Assembly (NCBI RefSeq): GCF_963853665.1
Contig: NZ_OY970459.1
Coordinates: forward strand, 2,666,001 to 2,730,000
Direction: 5' to 3'
DNA from: Mycobacterium decipiens
GTDB lineage: Bacteria > Actinomycetota > Actinomycetes > Mycobacteriales > Mycobacteriaceae
DNA: 64,000 nucleotides
The position numbers and the translations under genes are program-made. How positions within the stretch are numbered: the first letter of the stretch is position 1; every line of letters begins with the position of its first letter. Positions 9,547 through 19,420 of the stretch are shown here, in pieces. The notes under the pieces were generated by a model. It was given only the letters and a program-made list of their open reading frames with translations. It searched no databases and was not told where the DNA came from.

Positions 9547-11267
9547 TGGTGAAGCTGTCCAGGGAGCGCTACGCGCAGCTATTCGGCCCGACCACCGGTG
9601 ACCGGATCCGGCTGGCCGACACCGACCTCCTGGTGGAGATCACCGAAGACCGGTCCGGGGGACCGGGACTGGCCGGCGACGAGGCGGTGTTCGGCGGCGG
9701 CAAGGTGCTGCGTGAGTCCATGGGGCAGGGACTCGCGAGCCGGGCCGAGGGCGCTCCCGACACGGTGATCACCGGCGCCGTGATCATCGACTACTGGGGA
9801 ATCATCAAGGCCGACATCGGAATTCGGGATGGCCGCATCGTCGGAATCGGAAAGGCCGGTAACCCCGACATCATGACGGGTGTGCATCGGGACCTCGTGA
9901 TCGGAGCGTCGACCGATCTCATTAAGGGCAACGGGCGCATCCTAACCGCAGGCGCCATCGACTGTCACGTGCACTTGATCTGCCCGCAGATCATCACCGA
10001 AGCACTCTGCGCGGGCACGACGACAATTATCGGCGGCGGCACCGGTCCCAGCTTAGGCACCAAGGCCACCACCGTCACTCCCGGCGAGTGGCACCTAGCC
10101 AGGATGCTGGAGGCACTGGATTCCTGGCCGGTGAACTTCGCACTGCTCGGCAAGGGAAACACCGTGAACACCGAGGCGTTGTGGGAGCAACTGCGAGGTG
10201 GCGCATCGGGTTTCAAATTGCACGAGGATTGGGGGTCTACACCCGCGGCAATCGATACCTGCCTGACTGTCGCGGAGGCGGCCGGCGTTCAGGTTGCGCT
10301 GCACAGCGACACCCTCAATGAGATGGGGTTTGTCGAAGACACCATTGCCGCGATCGCGGGCCGTTCGATTCACGCCTATCACACCGAAGGCGCCGGCGGC
10401 GGGCACGCACCGGACATCATCACCGTCGCGGGCCAGCCGAATGTACTACCCAGCTCCACCAACCCGACCCGCCCGCATACGGTCAACACCCTCGACGAGC
10501 ACCTCGACATGCTGATCGAGTGTCATCACCTCAACCCCCGGATACCGGAGGATCTGGCCTTCGCAGAAAGCCGGATCCGGCCGTCCACTATCGCGGCAGA
10601 AGATCTGTTGCACGACATTGGCGCCATCTCGATGATCGGCAGCGATTCCCAGGCGATGGGCCGCGTGGGCGAAGTGGTGCTGCGCACCTGGCAGACCGCA
10701 CATGTGATGAAAACGCGCCGCGGAGCACTTGCCGGTGACGGTTCGGCCGACAACATGCGTGTCCGGCGCTACGTCGCTAAGTACACCATCTGCCCTGCCA
10801 TCGCACACGGCTTGGACCACGAGATCGGTTCGGTGGAGGTGGGAAAGCTTGCCGACCTGGTGATTTGGGAGCCGGCGTTCTTCGGGGTCCGGCCGCATAC
10901 CGTGCTCAAAGGCGGCGCGATCGCCTGGGCGGCGATGGGCGATGCAAACGCGTCGATACCAACCCCCCAACCGGTGCTCCCGCGACCGATGTTCGGTGCG
11001 GCTACGGCAACCGCGGCAGCCACCTCGGTGCACTTCGTCGCCCCACAAGCCATCGACGCGCGCCTGGCGGACCGGCTCGCGGTCAATCGTCGGCTAATGC
11101 CGGTGAACGACGTACGCGCAGTGGGCAAAGCCGATCTGCCGCTCAATGCCACCTTACCGAGCATCGAGGTCGATCCCGACACCTTCACCGTGCGAATCGA
11201 CGGTCAGGTATGGCAACCACAACCGGCCGCCGAACTCCCAATGGCACAACGGTATTTCCTGTTCTAA
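9546..11267 (+). CDS. ureC: Urease alpha (catalytic) subunit UreC
   Basis: 573 residues from the ATG at 9546-9548; an in-frame TTG three bases earlier is also possible. Contains the nickel ligands His141/His143 (DCHVHLICP), the carbamylated Lys224 ([12 protein letters not shown]), the HSDTLNE and flap [16 protein letters not shown] blocks, and the Asp ligand in [13 protein letters not shown]. All catalytic residues seem intact. Hydrolyses urea with the bi-nickel centre assembled by UreD/F/G. Its stop overlaps ureF by one base. Confidence 0.97.
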   Translation: MVKLSRERYAQLFGPTTGDRIRLADTDLLVEITEDRSGGPGLAGDEAVFGGGKVLRESMGQGLASRAEGAPDTVITGAVIIDYWGIIKADIGIRDGRIVGIGKAGNPDIMTGVHRDLVIGASTDLIKGNGRILTAGAIDCHVHLICPQIITEALCAGTTTIIGGGTGPSLGTKATTVTPGEWHLARMLEALDSWPVNFALLGKGNTVNTEALWEQLRGGASGFKLHEDWGSTPAAIDTCLTVAEAAGVQVALHSDTLNEMGFVEDTIAAIAGRSIHAYHTEGAGGGHAPDIITVAGQPNVLPSSTNPTRPHTVNTLDEHLDMLIECHHLNPRIPEDLAFAESRIRPSTIAAEDLLHDIGAISMIGSDSQAMGRVGEVVLRTWQTAHVMKTRRGALAGDGSADNMRVRRYVAKYTICPAIAHGLDHEIGSVEVGKLADLVIWEPAFFGVRPHTVLKGGAIAWAAMGDANASIPTPQPVLPRPMFGAATATAAATSVHFVAPQAIDARLADRLAVNRRLMPVNDVRAVGKADLPLNATLPSIEVDPDTFTVRIDGQVWQPQPAAELPMAQRYFLF

Positions 11268-11902
11268 TGACTTCCCTGGCAGTGCTTCTCACCCTCGCGG
11301 ACTCGCGACTGCCCACTGGTGCGCACGTGCACTCGGGTGGTATCGAAGAAGCCATTGCCAGGGGTATGGTGACCAACCTGGCTAGCCTGGAAGCGTTCCT
11401 GAAACGGCGGATCCGCACCCACGGACTGGTCACGGCGTCGATCGCAGCCGCGGTGCACCGGGGTGATCTGGCGATTGACGACGCCGACCGCGAAACCGAC
11501 GCGCGAACACCGGCTCCCGCGGCCAGGCACGCTTCACGCAGCCAGGGCCGGGGGCTGAACCGGCTGGCACGGCTGGTTTGGCCCGATTCACACTGGGAAG
11601 ACCTCGGCCCGAGGCCGCATCTGGCGGTGGCCGCGGGCCGCATCGGAGCGATCAGCGCACTCACCCCTGCGCACACCACGCTGCACATCGTCTATACCAC
11701 GATGACCGGCTCGGCCACCGCGGCCCAGCGACTGCTGGCGCTCGATCCTGCCCAGGTGGCCATTCTGACCTTCCGGCTGTCCGAACTGTGCGAACACATC
11801 GCGGCTGAGGCAACTGCGGGACTGGCAGACTTGTCTGACCCGCTACTCGACACGCTCGCACAGCGTCACGCCGAACGCGACCGTCCCCTGTTTGCCTCCT
11901 GA
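11267..11902 (+). CDS. ureF: Urease accessory protein UreF
   Basis: 211 residues. TLADSRLPTGAHVHSGGIEE is the UreF N-terminal signature; the rest is the all-helical fold. UreF is the GTPase-regulating partner of UreG in the UreD-UreF-UreG nickel-loading complex. Coupled to ureC by a one-base overlap. In H37Rv (from memory) ureG follows almost at once; here 1.2 kb with an IS110-type relic lies between. Confidence 0.95.
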   Translation: MTSLAVLLTLADSRLPTGAHVHSGGIEEAIARGMVTNLASLEAFLKRRIRTHGLVTASIAAAVHRGDLAIDDADRETDARTPAPAARHASRSQGRGLNRLARLVWPDSHWEDLGPRPHLAVAAGRIGAISALTPAHTTLHIVYTTMTGSATAAQRLLALDPAQVAILTFRLSELCEHIAAEATAGLADLSDPLLDTLAQRHAERDRPLFAS

Positions 11903-13087
11903 AAGACATTTCACGAAGTTAAAAGTCAAGCCGCGAGCTGGAGAGGGGGTGGAAGCGCCCGATGTTCGTCGTAGAGCTGGCCGGTGTGCAGGCAGTGGTG
12001 GAGTTGGCCGAGGAATTTGTTGAACAGGTGTGGTTGGGCTTGGCGGTTCCAGTCGCCGGCGGCGCGGCGGGCGTCATGGTGTCGGCGGGCGCCGGGAGAG
12101 GCACGCTGCGATCCCAGTGCCCATATTGGGCGGACGGCAGCCAGCCGCCGGTTTTTGATATGCCGGTGCAGGACAACGGTTTTCTTGCCGCTCGCGCGAG
12201 TGATGGGTGCCGATCCGGCGAAGGCTTTCAATCCGCGGGCTTCGGCGAATCGGGAGCGGTCATCACCGATCTCGGCGAGCACCCGGTCACCGGTAGGCAT
12301 TCCCAGGCCGGGGAAGCTGGTGATGGTGGTGGCGTGCGGGTGCTGGTCAAAATGAGCGGTCGCCGCCTCGGCGAGTTCATCGGCGGCGATGCAGGCGGCG
12401 TGGAATTGACGCAGCAGAGCCGACAGTTGAATACCCATCGCGTTCTTTGCGACCGGTGGTTGGTGCAGGTAGGTGGCGGTGAAGACCTGCCTGAGGCGTT
12501 CGGTGTCGCGGTCGAGATTGCGTCGGCGACCGAGGGCACGGTCGGTTTCTATTGCGACCGGGATCGGATCGGAAGCGTTGTCGCCGGCGTCGGCCAGCAG
12601 TGTCAACAACGCGGCGAATCCGGCGGCGTCGTTGCTGACCCGGCTGCGCGCCACCACGCGGCCGTCGTGGTCGACCACTGCAACGTCGTGATGGTCTGTG
12701 GCCCAATCTATTCCGCAGTACAGTCCCACGTTCTCCTCACGCCTTCGATCCATCGCTGTGCCGTTACCGGTGGATTCAGGCGGCGCCCTAATCGTGGGAC
12801 TCAAAGGTCCGTCATCTCACTAGCCGTCCGTGACTCCAGCGCACTGCAGGACTTCGTTCTGTCGAAGAGCTCAAGGCTCGGGAACAACTATCAGGAAGTC
12901 AACCCTGTGGCGGCTCGGGCAACGAAATCTCACCACCCGCGAAGTTGGCTCTGTCGCCAGGCGCGCCGTTCTTTCAGACGTCGTCGAACGACGGGAAGCA
13001 CACGGGCGTCGCCGGGCGGCAGACCGAACAGGAACAGCCCCAGTCACATGACCAATCAACCCTTCCCAACAAACGATTAGGTAAGAC
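11903..13087. mobile_element. IS110-type insertion relic between ureF and ureG
   Basis: About 1.18 kb separates ureF from ureG, which are normally nearly adjacent. It contains the deleted IS110 transposase plus about 330 bases (12754-13087) with no convincing gene. No terminal inverted repeats were seen, as usual for IS110 elements, and exact ends cannot be set by eye. It would place ureG and ureD far from the ureA promoter. Confidence 0.55.
11926..12753 (-). pseudogene. IS110-family transposase with internal deletion
   Basis: The frame (276 residues from ATG 12751-12753) begins with the IS110 DEDD domain, GLYCGIDWATDHHDVAVVD, up to PVAIETDRALG. It then jumps to the C-terminal Transposase_20 domain, ITSFPGLGMPTGDRVLAEIG, and LGQLHHCLHTGQLYDE. 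IS110 transposases are about 400 residues; some 100 are missing after the ETDR block, including the distal catalytic Asp pair. A local disturbance is also seen near IWALGSQRASPGARRHH. It should be inactive. It lies opposite to the urease operon, inserted between ureF and ureG. Confidence 0.8.
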
Positions 13088-13762
13088 ATGGCAACACATT
13101 CCCATCCCCACTCCCACACTCACCTCGATCGACCAAAGCGGGTCCGCGAACCGGGCGAGCCGCTGCGCATCGGCGTCGGCGGCCCGGTCGGGTCCGGCAA
13201 AACCGCACTGGTTGCGGCGCTATGCCGGCGTTTACGGGACGAGCAGTCGCTGGCGGTGCTGACCAACGACATCTACACCACCGAGGACGCCGACTTCCTG
13301 CGCAAACATGCGGTGCTGCCCGACGAGCGCATCGCGGCTGTGCAGACCGGCGGCTGCCCGCACACCGCGATCCGCGACGACATAACCGCGAACCTGGACG
13401 CGATCGACGACTTGATTGCCGCCCACGATGCGCTGGACCTGATCCTGGTCGAATCCGGCGGCGACAACCTAACGGCCACCTTCTCTTCGGGCTTGGTGGA
13501 CGTGCAGATCTTCGTCATCGACGTGGCCGGCGGTGACAAGGTGCCACGCAAGGGCGGTCCGGGGGTGACCTATTCGGATTTGTTGGTGATCAACAAAACT
13601 GACCTGGCTCCGCTCGTGGGCGCCGACCTGGGGGTGATGGCGCGCGACGCCGACGCGGTACGCGACGGCCGTCCGACGGTGCTGCAATCGTTGACCGAGG
13701 ACCCAGCTGCCAGCGATGTCTTGGCCTGGGTTCGTAGTCAACTGACCGCCAATGGATTCTAA
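13088..13762 (+). CDS. ureG: Urease accessory GTPase UreG
   Basis: 224 residues. His-rich start [14 protein letters not shown], a possible metal-binding tail. The P-loop is [25 protein letters not shown] and [12 protein letters not shown] (NKTD, G4) complete the GTPase motifs. It loads nickel into apo-urease with GTP hydrolysis. Overlaps ureD by 11 bases. The IS relic lies upstream, so expression may depend on read-through or a new promoter. Confidence 0.96.
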   Translation: MATHSHPHSHTHLDRPKRVREPGEPLRIGVGGPVGSGKTALVAALCRRLRDEQSLAVLTNDIYTTEDADFLRKHAVLPDERIAAVQTGGCPHTAIRDDITANLDAIDDLIAAHDALDLILVESGGDNLTATFSSGLVDVQIFVIDVAGGDKVPRKGGPGVTYSDLLVINKTDLAPLVGADLGVMARDADAVRDGRPTVLQSLTEDPAASDVLAWVRSQLTANGF

Positions 13763-14396
13763 GGTCCTGGTGGTCGCTTCGCTAAATCGGTTGCCCCGCA
13801 TCGACTGTCGTGGCGGCATCCAGGCACGCCGCACCGCGCCCGACACCGTGCACCTGGTGTCGGCGGCCGCCACCCCGCTGGGTGGCGACACCATAGAAAT
13901 CCGGGTGATTGTGGAGCGGGGTGCCCGGCTCCAGCTACGCAGCGCCGCCGCCACGGTGGCACTGCCCGGCGCGGATACCCCGACGTCGCGCGCTTGCTGG
14001 GAGATCGACGTCACCGGGACCCTGGACGTGGATCTTGAGCCGACCCTCGTCGCCGCTTCAGCCCGGCATCTGTCATATGTCGCCCTGCGCCTGCACGACG
14101 ATGGCCGGGTCCGCTTCCGAGAGCGCGTGCAGATTGGCAGATGCAATGAGTGGGAAGGGTTCTGGTCTGGATCGCTGCAAGCCAACCGGAATGGCCGCCC
14201 CCTGCTGCGCCACCGGGTGGAGGTGGGCGCCGGGTCGCTGGCCGACGACGTTATCGCGGCACCTCGCGCCACTATCAGTGAATTGCGCTATCCAGCAACG
14301 GCATTCACCGATGCCATCGATGCACGATCGACGGTTCTAGCGTTAGCCGGCGGCGGAACGCTCAGCACCTGGCAGGCTGACCGGCTGGCTGGTTAA
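13752..14396 (+). CDS. ureD: Urease accessory protein UreD
   Basis: 214 residues. [20 protein letters not shown] and [13 protein letters not shown] fit the UreD/UreH scaffold, which binds apo-urease and passes nickel from UreG via UreF. It is short compared with enterobacterial UreD (about 270) but close to the mycobacterial form. Starts inside the end of ureG. Its stop overlaps the convergent ndh stop region by four bases (14393-14396). Confidence 0.9.
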   Translation: MDSKVLVVASLNRLPRIDCRGGIQARRTAPDTVHLVSAAATPLGGDTIEIRVIVERGARLQLRSAAATVALPGADTPTSRACWEIDVTGTLDVDLEPTLVAASARHLSYVALRLHDDGRVRFRERVQIGRCNEWEGFWSGSLQANRNGRPLLRHRVEVGAGSLADDVIAAPRATISELRYPATAFTDAIDARSTVLALAGGGTLSTWQADRLAG

Positions 14397-15784
14397 CTGG
14401 CCACCTTGGCGCTCGCTGCCGCGTCCTGTGCCTCGGCCGCAAGTTCCGCCAGCTGTTCGAGCCGCGTTCGCGCGAACGCCTGCTGGTCGGTAATGGTCAG
14501 CTGGCCGCGCCGAGTGCTCAAAAAGGTCACCGTCCATGACAGCAGCGTGGTGATCTTGGTTTTGAACCCGATCAGGTACACCAGGTGTAGCACTAGCCAA
14601 ATCAGCCAGGCGACAAAGCCGCTGAACTCAACCGGACCGATCTTGGCCACCGCGGAAAACCGCGACACCGTGGCCATGGAACCCTTGTCGAAGTACTGAA
14701 ATGGCTCACGCTCGGCTGGATTGGCTCCGGCGAGTTCGGCCTTGATGGTGCCGGCGACATATTTCGCCCCCTGGATGGCGCCCTGGGCTACTCCCGGAAC
14801 ACCCTCGACTGCAGCCATGTCGCCCACCACGAAGACGTTCGGGTACCCGGGGAGCGATAGGTCGGGCAGCACTTGGACCCGGCCGGCCCGGTCGAGCTCG
14901 GCGGCCGACTGTTCGGCGAGGTCCCTGCCGAGCCGACTGGCCGAGACGCCGGCGGACCAGACTTTGCAGGCCGACTCGATGCGTCGGATGGTGCCGTCGG
15001 AGTCCTTGACGGTGATGCCGTTGCGGTCGACGTCGGTGACCATCGCGCCCAGCTGGATTTCCACACCGAGTTTCTGCAACCGGGCCGCCGCCCGTCGACC
15101 GAGCTTTTCGCCCATCGGCGGCAGCACCGCGGGTGCGGCGTCGAGCAGAATCACCCGCGCCTTGGTCGAGTCGATGTGCCGGAACGCGCCCTTGAGGGTG
15201 TGCTCGGCCAGTTCGGCGATCTGTCCGGCCATTTCGACACCGGTGGGGCCTGCCCCGACAACGGTGAAAGTCAGCAGCTTGGCCCGTCGTTCCGGATCGC
15301 TGGACCGTTCGGCCTGCTCGAATGCGCTCAATATCCGGCCGCGCAACTCCAACGCGTCGTCGATCGACTTCATGCCGGGTGCGAATTCGGCGAAATGGTC
15401 ATTGCCGAAATATGACTGGCCCGCGCCAGCGGCGACGATGAGGCTGTCGTAGGGGGTTTCGTAGCTGTGACCGAGCAACTCCGAGATGACGCACTGCCGG
15501 GCGAGATCGATGTGAGTGACGTTGCCCAGCAGCACCTGGACGTTGCGCTGCTTGCGCAGCACGACCCGCGTCGGTGGAGCGATTTCCCCCTCGGAGATGA
15601 TCCCGGTGGCCACCTGGTACAGCAACGGCTGGAATAGGTGATGGGTGGTGCGCGCGATCAGCTTGACGTCGACGTCGGCCCGCTTGAGTTTCTTTGCCGC
15701 ATTCAGCCCGCCGAACCCAGAACCGACGATGACAACTCGATGTCGACGACGTGGTTCAGCTGTGGGTTCTTGCTGTGGACTCAT
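14393..15784 (-). CDS. ndh: Type II NADH dehydrogenase Ndh
   Basis: 463 residues. FAD-binding motif VVIVGSGFGGLNAAKKLKR at the N-terminus; NAD-binding motif VVGAGPTGVEMAGQIAEL at about 180-200; VFVVGDMAAVEGVPGVAQGA near 320 holds the second FAD contact. A hydrophobic C-terminal stretch, FSGFVAWLIWLVLHLVYLIG, is the membrane anchor. It oxidises NADH and reduces menaquinone without pumping protons; in M. tuberculosis Ndh is the major NADH dehydrogenase and a clofazimine/isoniazid-related locus. Single gene, convergent with the urease operon. Confidence 0.96.
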   Translation of the reverse strand: MSPQQEPTAEPRRRHRVVIVGSGFGGLNAAKKLKRADVDVKLIARTTHHLFQPLLYQVATGIISEGEIAPPTRVVLRKQRNVQVLLGNVTHIDLARQCVISELLGHSYETPYDSLIVAAGAGQSYFGNDHFAEFAPGMKSIDDALELRGRILSAFEQAERSSDPERRAKLLTFTVVGAGPTGVEMAGQIAELAEHTLKGAFRHIDSTKARVILLDAAPAVLPPMGEKLGRRAAARLQKLGVEIQLGAMVTDVDRNGITVKDSDGTIRRIESACKVWSAGVSASRLGRDLAEQSAAELDRAGRVQVLPDLSLPGYPNVFVVGDMAAVEGVPGVAQGAIQGAKYVAGTIKAELAGANPAEREPFQYFDKGSMATVSRFSAVAKIGPVEFSGFVAWLIWLVLHLVYLIGFKTKITTLLSWTVTFLSTRRGQLTITDQQAFARTRLEQLAELAAEAQDAAASAKVAS

Positions 15785-15923
15785 GTTCCGCTGCTCCTGA
15801 CGGGGTCACCTCGATGAGCGAACTCAGTTAGCTACTACGGTAGTCAACCCGACCCCCGGAGGCCCAACTGAGGACGTGTGTAATCAGCCACACCGACGGT
15901 GGGCCGCGTTAGTTGCCCGGTGC

Positions 15924-16847
15924 CTACCCGCCGAGCAACGGACGCAACGCCTCTGCGGCGGTGCTGATGACCCCGGGCGTGTAGCCGTGCGGGGCCAAGT
16001 TGATGATCAATCCGTCGATACCGGCGTCGAGCACCTTGGCCTGGACTTGGTCGGCGATCTGTGCCGGCCCGCCCACCACCATGCGCCCGCTCACCTGCTC
16101 GGGAAGCGCATCCTGGGTGACGTTCTCATCGATCATTACCGTCAGCATCAGACTGGTCTCCAGCGTCGACCGGTCCCGGCCGGCCTCGTCGCACCGCGCG
16201 GCCAGTGCCTTCACTTTGCGCGGCAGCTCGTCAAGCGCCGCCACAATGTTGAGATGGTCGGCGCACCGGGCAGCGATCGCGAACGTCTTCTTCTCCCCAC
16301 CGCCGCCGATCATGATTGGGATGCGGTCGCGATAGCGCGGCTCGGCCGTCGCGGATTCGGTGGTGTACCAATCGCCGGAAAAAGTCGGACGCTCACCCTT
16401 GATCATTGGCTCAAGAATCTGCAGCGCCTCCTCGAGCCGGTTGAACCGGTCGGTGAACGTGCCGAACTCGAAGCCGAGCTGGCGGTGTTCGAGCTCAAAC
16501 CAACCGGCCCCGATGCCGAGGATCGCCCGGCCGGCGCTCACCACATCGAGGGTGGTGATGATCTTTCCGAGCAGGGTCGGATTGCGGTAGGTGTTGCCGG
16601 TTACCAACGTGCCCAGCTGCAGCCGCTCGGTCGCGGTGGCCAGCGCACCGAGGGCGGTGTAGGCCTCCAACATCGGCTGGTCGGGCGCCCCCAACATCGG
16701 CAGTTGGTAGAAGTGATCCATCACGAATAGTGAGTCGAAACCGGCCGCTTCGGCCTCACGTGCCTGGGCGAGGACAGACGGGAAAAGCTTCTCCACCCCG
16801 GTGCCGTACGAAAAGTTGGGGATCTGAAGACCAAGCCGAATAGCCAC
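15924..16847 (-). CDS. LLM-class F420-dependent oxidoreductase (Rv1855c-like)
   Basis: 307 residues of the luciferase-like monooxygenase superfamily. Starts MAIRLGLQIPNFSYGTG; EAEAAGFDSLFVMDHFYQLP, the GTLVTGNTYRNPTLLGKIIT barrel core and GIGAGWFELEH are typical of the F420-dependent branch. Substrate unknown. Same strand as the following SDR, with 39 bases between, so probably cotranscribed. Confidence 0.88.
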   Translation of the reverse strand: MAIRLGLQIPNFSYGTGVEKLFPSVLAQAREAEAAGFDSLFVMDHFYQLPMLGAPDQPMLEAYTALGALATATERLQLGTLVTGNTYRNPTLLGKIITTLDVVSAGRAILGIGAGWFELEHRQLGFEFGTFTDRFNRLEEALQILEPMIKGERPTFSGDWYTTESATAEPRYRDRIPIMIGGGGEKKTFAIAARCADHLNIVAALDELPRKVKALAARCDEAGRDRSTLETSLMLTVMIDENVTQDALPEQVSGRMVVGGPAQIADQVQAKVLDAGIDGLIINLAPHGYTPGVISTAAEALRPLLGG

Positions 16848-16886
16848 GTTTTCTACCGTAGCGATGCCACCGGTAAGCGAGGTGGC

Positions 16887-17564
16887 TCAGCCGAAGTGAG
16901 CCAGCGCGCCGTGGCTGACATGCAGCGTCTGACCCGTGATGTGGCGAGCCGCGGGGGTGGTGAGGAACAGCGCCAACCGCGCGATCTCCGCCGCGACGGG
17001 CGCGGGCGTGCGCGAAAGGCCTTCGTAACCGTTCTGCGCACCACGCCCGCAAGCGACGGCATTGATGGTGATCCCGCGAGTGCCGAAAACCGCGGCCTGA
17101 CCCTCGATCCAATTCGACAGAGCCGCCTTGATTGCGGCGTCGGGGCCGCCGGCAGGCGGGTTCTCGGCCACCACACTCACAATCGAGCCACCCGAGCGCA
17201 GATGGTCGCCCACGGATTGCACCGTCAGCACCGTCGACAGGACCGTCGCGTCGAGCGCATTCCGCCACACATTGGCCGTGTCGGACACCGAGTAGGCACG
17301 GGGGTCACCGGCATCCCAGGCCGGCGCCGGCACGTTGACGATGGTGTCCAGGTGATGGGGGAATAATTCCCGGGCCTCGGTGAGGCTGGTCGGGTCGGTG
17401 GTGTCGCACACGATGGCGTCCACGTCAAGTTCCTTTGCGACGACCTCGAGGTCGCCACGGCGGCCACCCACCAGCGTTACCTTGTGACCGTCGTCGCGAA
17501 AGCCTTCGGCTATTGTGCGCCCCAGGTCGGTGTCCCCGCCGGTGACCAACACCTCCACTGCCAT
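16887..17564 (-). CDS. Short-chain dehydrogenase (Rv1856c-like)
   Basis: 225 residues from ATG 17562-17564, preceded by GAGGAGG. The Rossmann start VEVLVTGGDTDLGRTIAEGF replaces the usual TGxxxGIG with TGGDTDLG. The classical YxxxK is not obvious (the region reads GPDAAIKAALSNW), so catalysis may be altered. The C-terminal ITGQTLHVSHGALAHFG end is typical. An upstream in-frame start would add 25 residues but lacks a ribosome site as good. Confidence 0.85.
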   Translation of the reverse strand: MAVEVLVTGGDTDLGRTIAEGFRDDGHKVTLVGGRRGDLEVVAKELDVDAIVCDTTDPTSLTEARELFPHHLDTIVNVPAPAWDAGDPRAYSVSDTANVWRNALDATVLSTVLTVQSVGDHLRSGGSIVSVVAENPPAGGPDAAIKAALSNWIEGQAAVFGTRGITINAVACGRGAQNGYEGLSRTPAPVAAEIARLALFLTTPAARHITGQTLHVSHGALAHFG

Positions 17565-17840
17565 GACCTCCTCGTGTTCAACGTTGAACCCAGACCCTGG
17601 CAAGTTCACCAGCGCTTGCACGTCAGCTCGGCGCGTCAATCATCGTTTCGATGGTGGCACACCACAGGACCGTTGCCTGGGATCTCGGCGTTTATGGCGT
17701 TAACCCCCATAGATGTTACTGGACAGTAGCTATTCGACGAAACTCCCGCCCGCCACGACGCGCACACGATCTTGATAACTATTCAGGCGCGCTCAGCGGG
17801 CCCCTAACGGCCCGCATCGTTGCCGGGCTAGGTTTGGCCA

Positions 17841-18614
17841 ATGCGCCGGATCCGGATGCTGGCTGGTTTGCTATCAACACTGCTGGTCGGAGGCCTGTTG
17901 GCAGCCTGCAGCGCGCAGTCGCCGTCGTCGTCGCCCGGCGCTCGATCGATCGTGGTGTTCGCCGCGGCCTCACTGCAACCGGCGTTCACTCAAATCAGCG
18001 AGCAATTCAAAACCGACAACCAAGGGGTCAACGTCGACTTCGCTTTCGCGGGTTCTTCCGAGTTGGCCACCCAGCTGGCCCACGGCGCGACCGCCGACGT
18101 CTTTGCCTCCGCGGACACCACGCAGATGGACGCGGTCGCTAACGCGGGGTTGCTGGCCGGGCATGCGACGAATTTCGCCGCCAACACGCTGGTCATCGTT
18201 GCGGCTGCAGGAAATCCGAAGAAGATCGGATCTTTCGCCGACCTCACGCAGCCCGGGCTCGACGTCGTGGTCTGCCAGCAGCCGGTGCCATGCGGCTCGG
18301 CGACTCGGTGGATCGAAGAGGCCACCGGGATCCACCTCAACCCGGCCAGTCAGGAGCCCAGCGTGACCGATGTCCTCAGCAAGGTCGTCACCGGGCAAGC
18401 CGATGCCGGGTTGGTCTACGTCACCGACGCGCTCAGCGCCGGAACCAAAGTGGCGACCGTCCGGTTTCCCGAAGCCGCCGGTGCGGTGAATGTCTACCCC
18501 ATCGCGGTGTTGAAACGGGCACCCCAGCCCGTGCTGGCGCAGAAGTTCGTAGCCATGGTGACCACCGAGACAGGTCGCAAGATCCTGGATCGGTCGGGCT
18601 TCGCCAAGCCCTGA
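17841..18614 (+). CDS. modA: Molybdate ABC transporter substrate-binding lipoprotein ModA
   Basis: 257 residues. A lipoprotein signal ([20 protein letters not shown]) ends in the lipobox LAAC with Cys23. The mature part has the ModA motifs [16 protein letters not shown] and [20 protein letters not shown], with substrate-contact Ser residues. It binds molybdate or tungstate outside the membrane and passes it to ModB. First gene of modABC; two bases separate its stop from modB. Confidence 0.95.
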   Translation: MRRIRMLAGLLSTLLVGGLLAACSAQSPSSSPGARSIVVFAAASLQPAFTQISEQFKTDNQGVNVDFAFAGSSELATQLAHGATADVFASADTTQMDAVANAGLLAGHATNFAANTLVIVAAAGNPKKIGSFADLTQPGLDVVVCQQPVPCGSATRWIEEATGIHLNPASQEPSVTDVLSKVVTGQADAGLVYVTDALSAGTKVATVRFPEAAGAVNVYPIAVLKRAPQPVLAQKFVAMVTTETGRKILDRSGFAKP

Positions 18615-18616
18615 CG

Positions 18617-19411
18617 ATGCACTCGCCTCCGGATCTACCCCGCTGGGTATACCTCCCCGCAGCCACGGGGATCGCATTCGTGGTATTGCCTCTGGTCGCG
18701 ATCGCGGTCAAGGTCGATTGGCCGCATTTCTGGGGGCTGATCACCAGCCCGTCCTCCAAGACCGCCCTCTTACTCAGCGTGAAGACGGCTGCGGCGAGCA
18801 CGGTACTGTGCGTATTTCTCGGGGTCCCGATGGCGCTGGTACTGGCCCGCAGCAACGGACGGCTGATGCGGTTGCTGCGACCATTGATGCTGTTGCCGCT
18901 GGTGCTGCCGCCGGTAGTCGGGGGCATCGCGCTGCTCTACGCGTTCGGCCGGCTCGGCTTGATCGGGCAATACCTGGAGGCCGCCGGTATCAGCATCGCG
19001 TTCAGCACGACAGCTGTTGTCCTGGCCCAAACCTTCGTCTCGTTGCCGTTTCTGGTGATTTCCCTCGAGGGTGCCGCCCGCACTGCCGGAGCCGACTACG
19101 AGGTAGTGGCGGCGACACTCGGGGCACGGCCCAGCACGATCTGGTGGCGAGTCACCCTGCCGCTACTGCTCCCGGGCATGGTGTCCGGGTCAGTGCTGGC
19201 ATTCGCCCGCTCGCTGGGAGAGTTCGGCGCGACACTGACCTTTGCCGGGTCCCGGCAAGGGGTCACTCGCACACTTCCACTGGAGATCTACTTGCAGCGG
19301 GTGACCGACCCGGACGCGGCGGTGGCATTGTCGCTCTTGCTCGTTGCGGTGGCGGCCCTGGTGGTGCTGGGCCTGGGCGCTCGCACGTTGACCGGAACAA
19401 ATACGAGGTAA
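18617..19411 (+). CDS. modB: Molybdate ABC transporter permease ModB
   Basis: 264 residues with five or six membrane segments. The permease EAA loop is [20 protein letters not shown] followed by [10 protein letters not shown], and the [17 protein letters not shown] signature is typical of ModB. It forms the channel of the molybdate importer. The frame is open upstream, but homology begins at [10 protein letters not shown]. Confidence 0.94.
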   Translation: MHSPPDLPRWVYLPAATGIAFVVLPLVAIAVKVDWPHFWGLITSPSSKTALLLSVKTAAASTVLCVFLGVPMALVLARSNGRLMRLLRPLMLLPLVLPPVVGGIALLYAFGRLGLIGQYLEAAGISIAFSTTAVVLAQTFVSLPFLVISLEGAARTAGADYEVVAATLGARPSTIWWRVTLPLLLPGMVSGSVLAFARSLGEFGATLTFAGSRQGVTRTLPLEIYLQRVTDPDAAVALSLLLVAVAALVVLGLGARTLTGTNTR

Positions 19412-19420
19412 GCCGGTCAT

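Noticed and set aside
11926..12804. An active IS110 element
   Set aside because: The open frame lacks the distal catalytic Asp region and about a quarter of the usual length.
11962..13080. 372-residue plus-strand frame over the IS relic
   Set aside because: It is the antisense of the transposase and has no recognisable domain.
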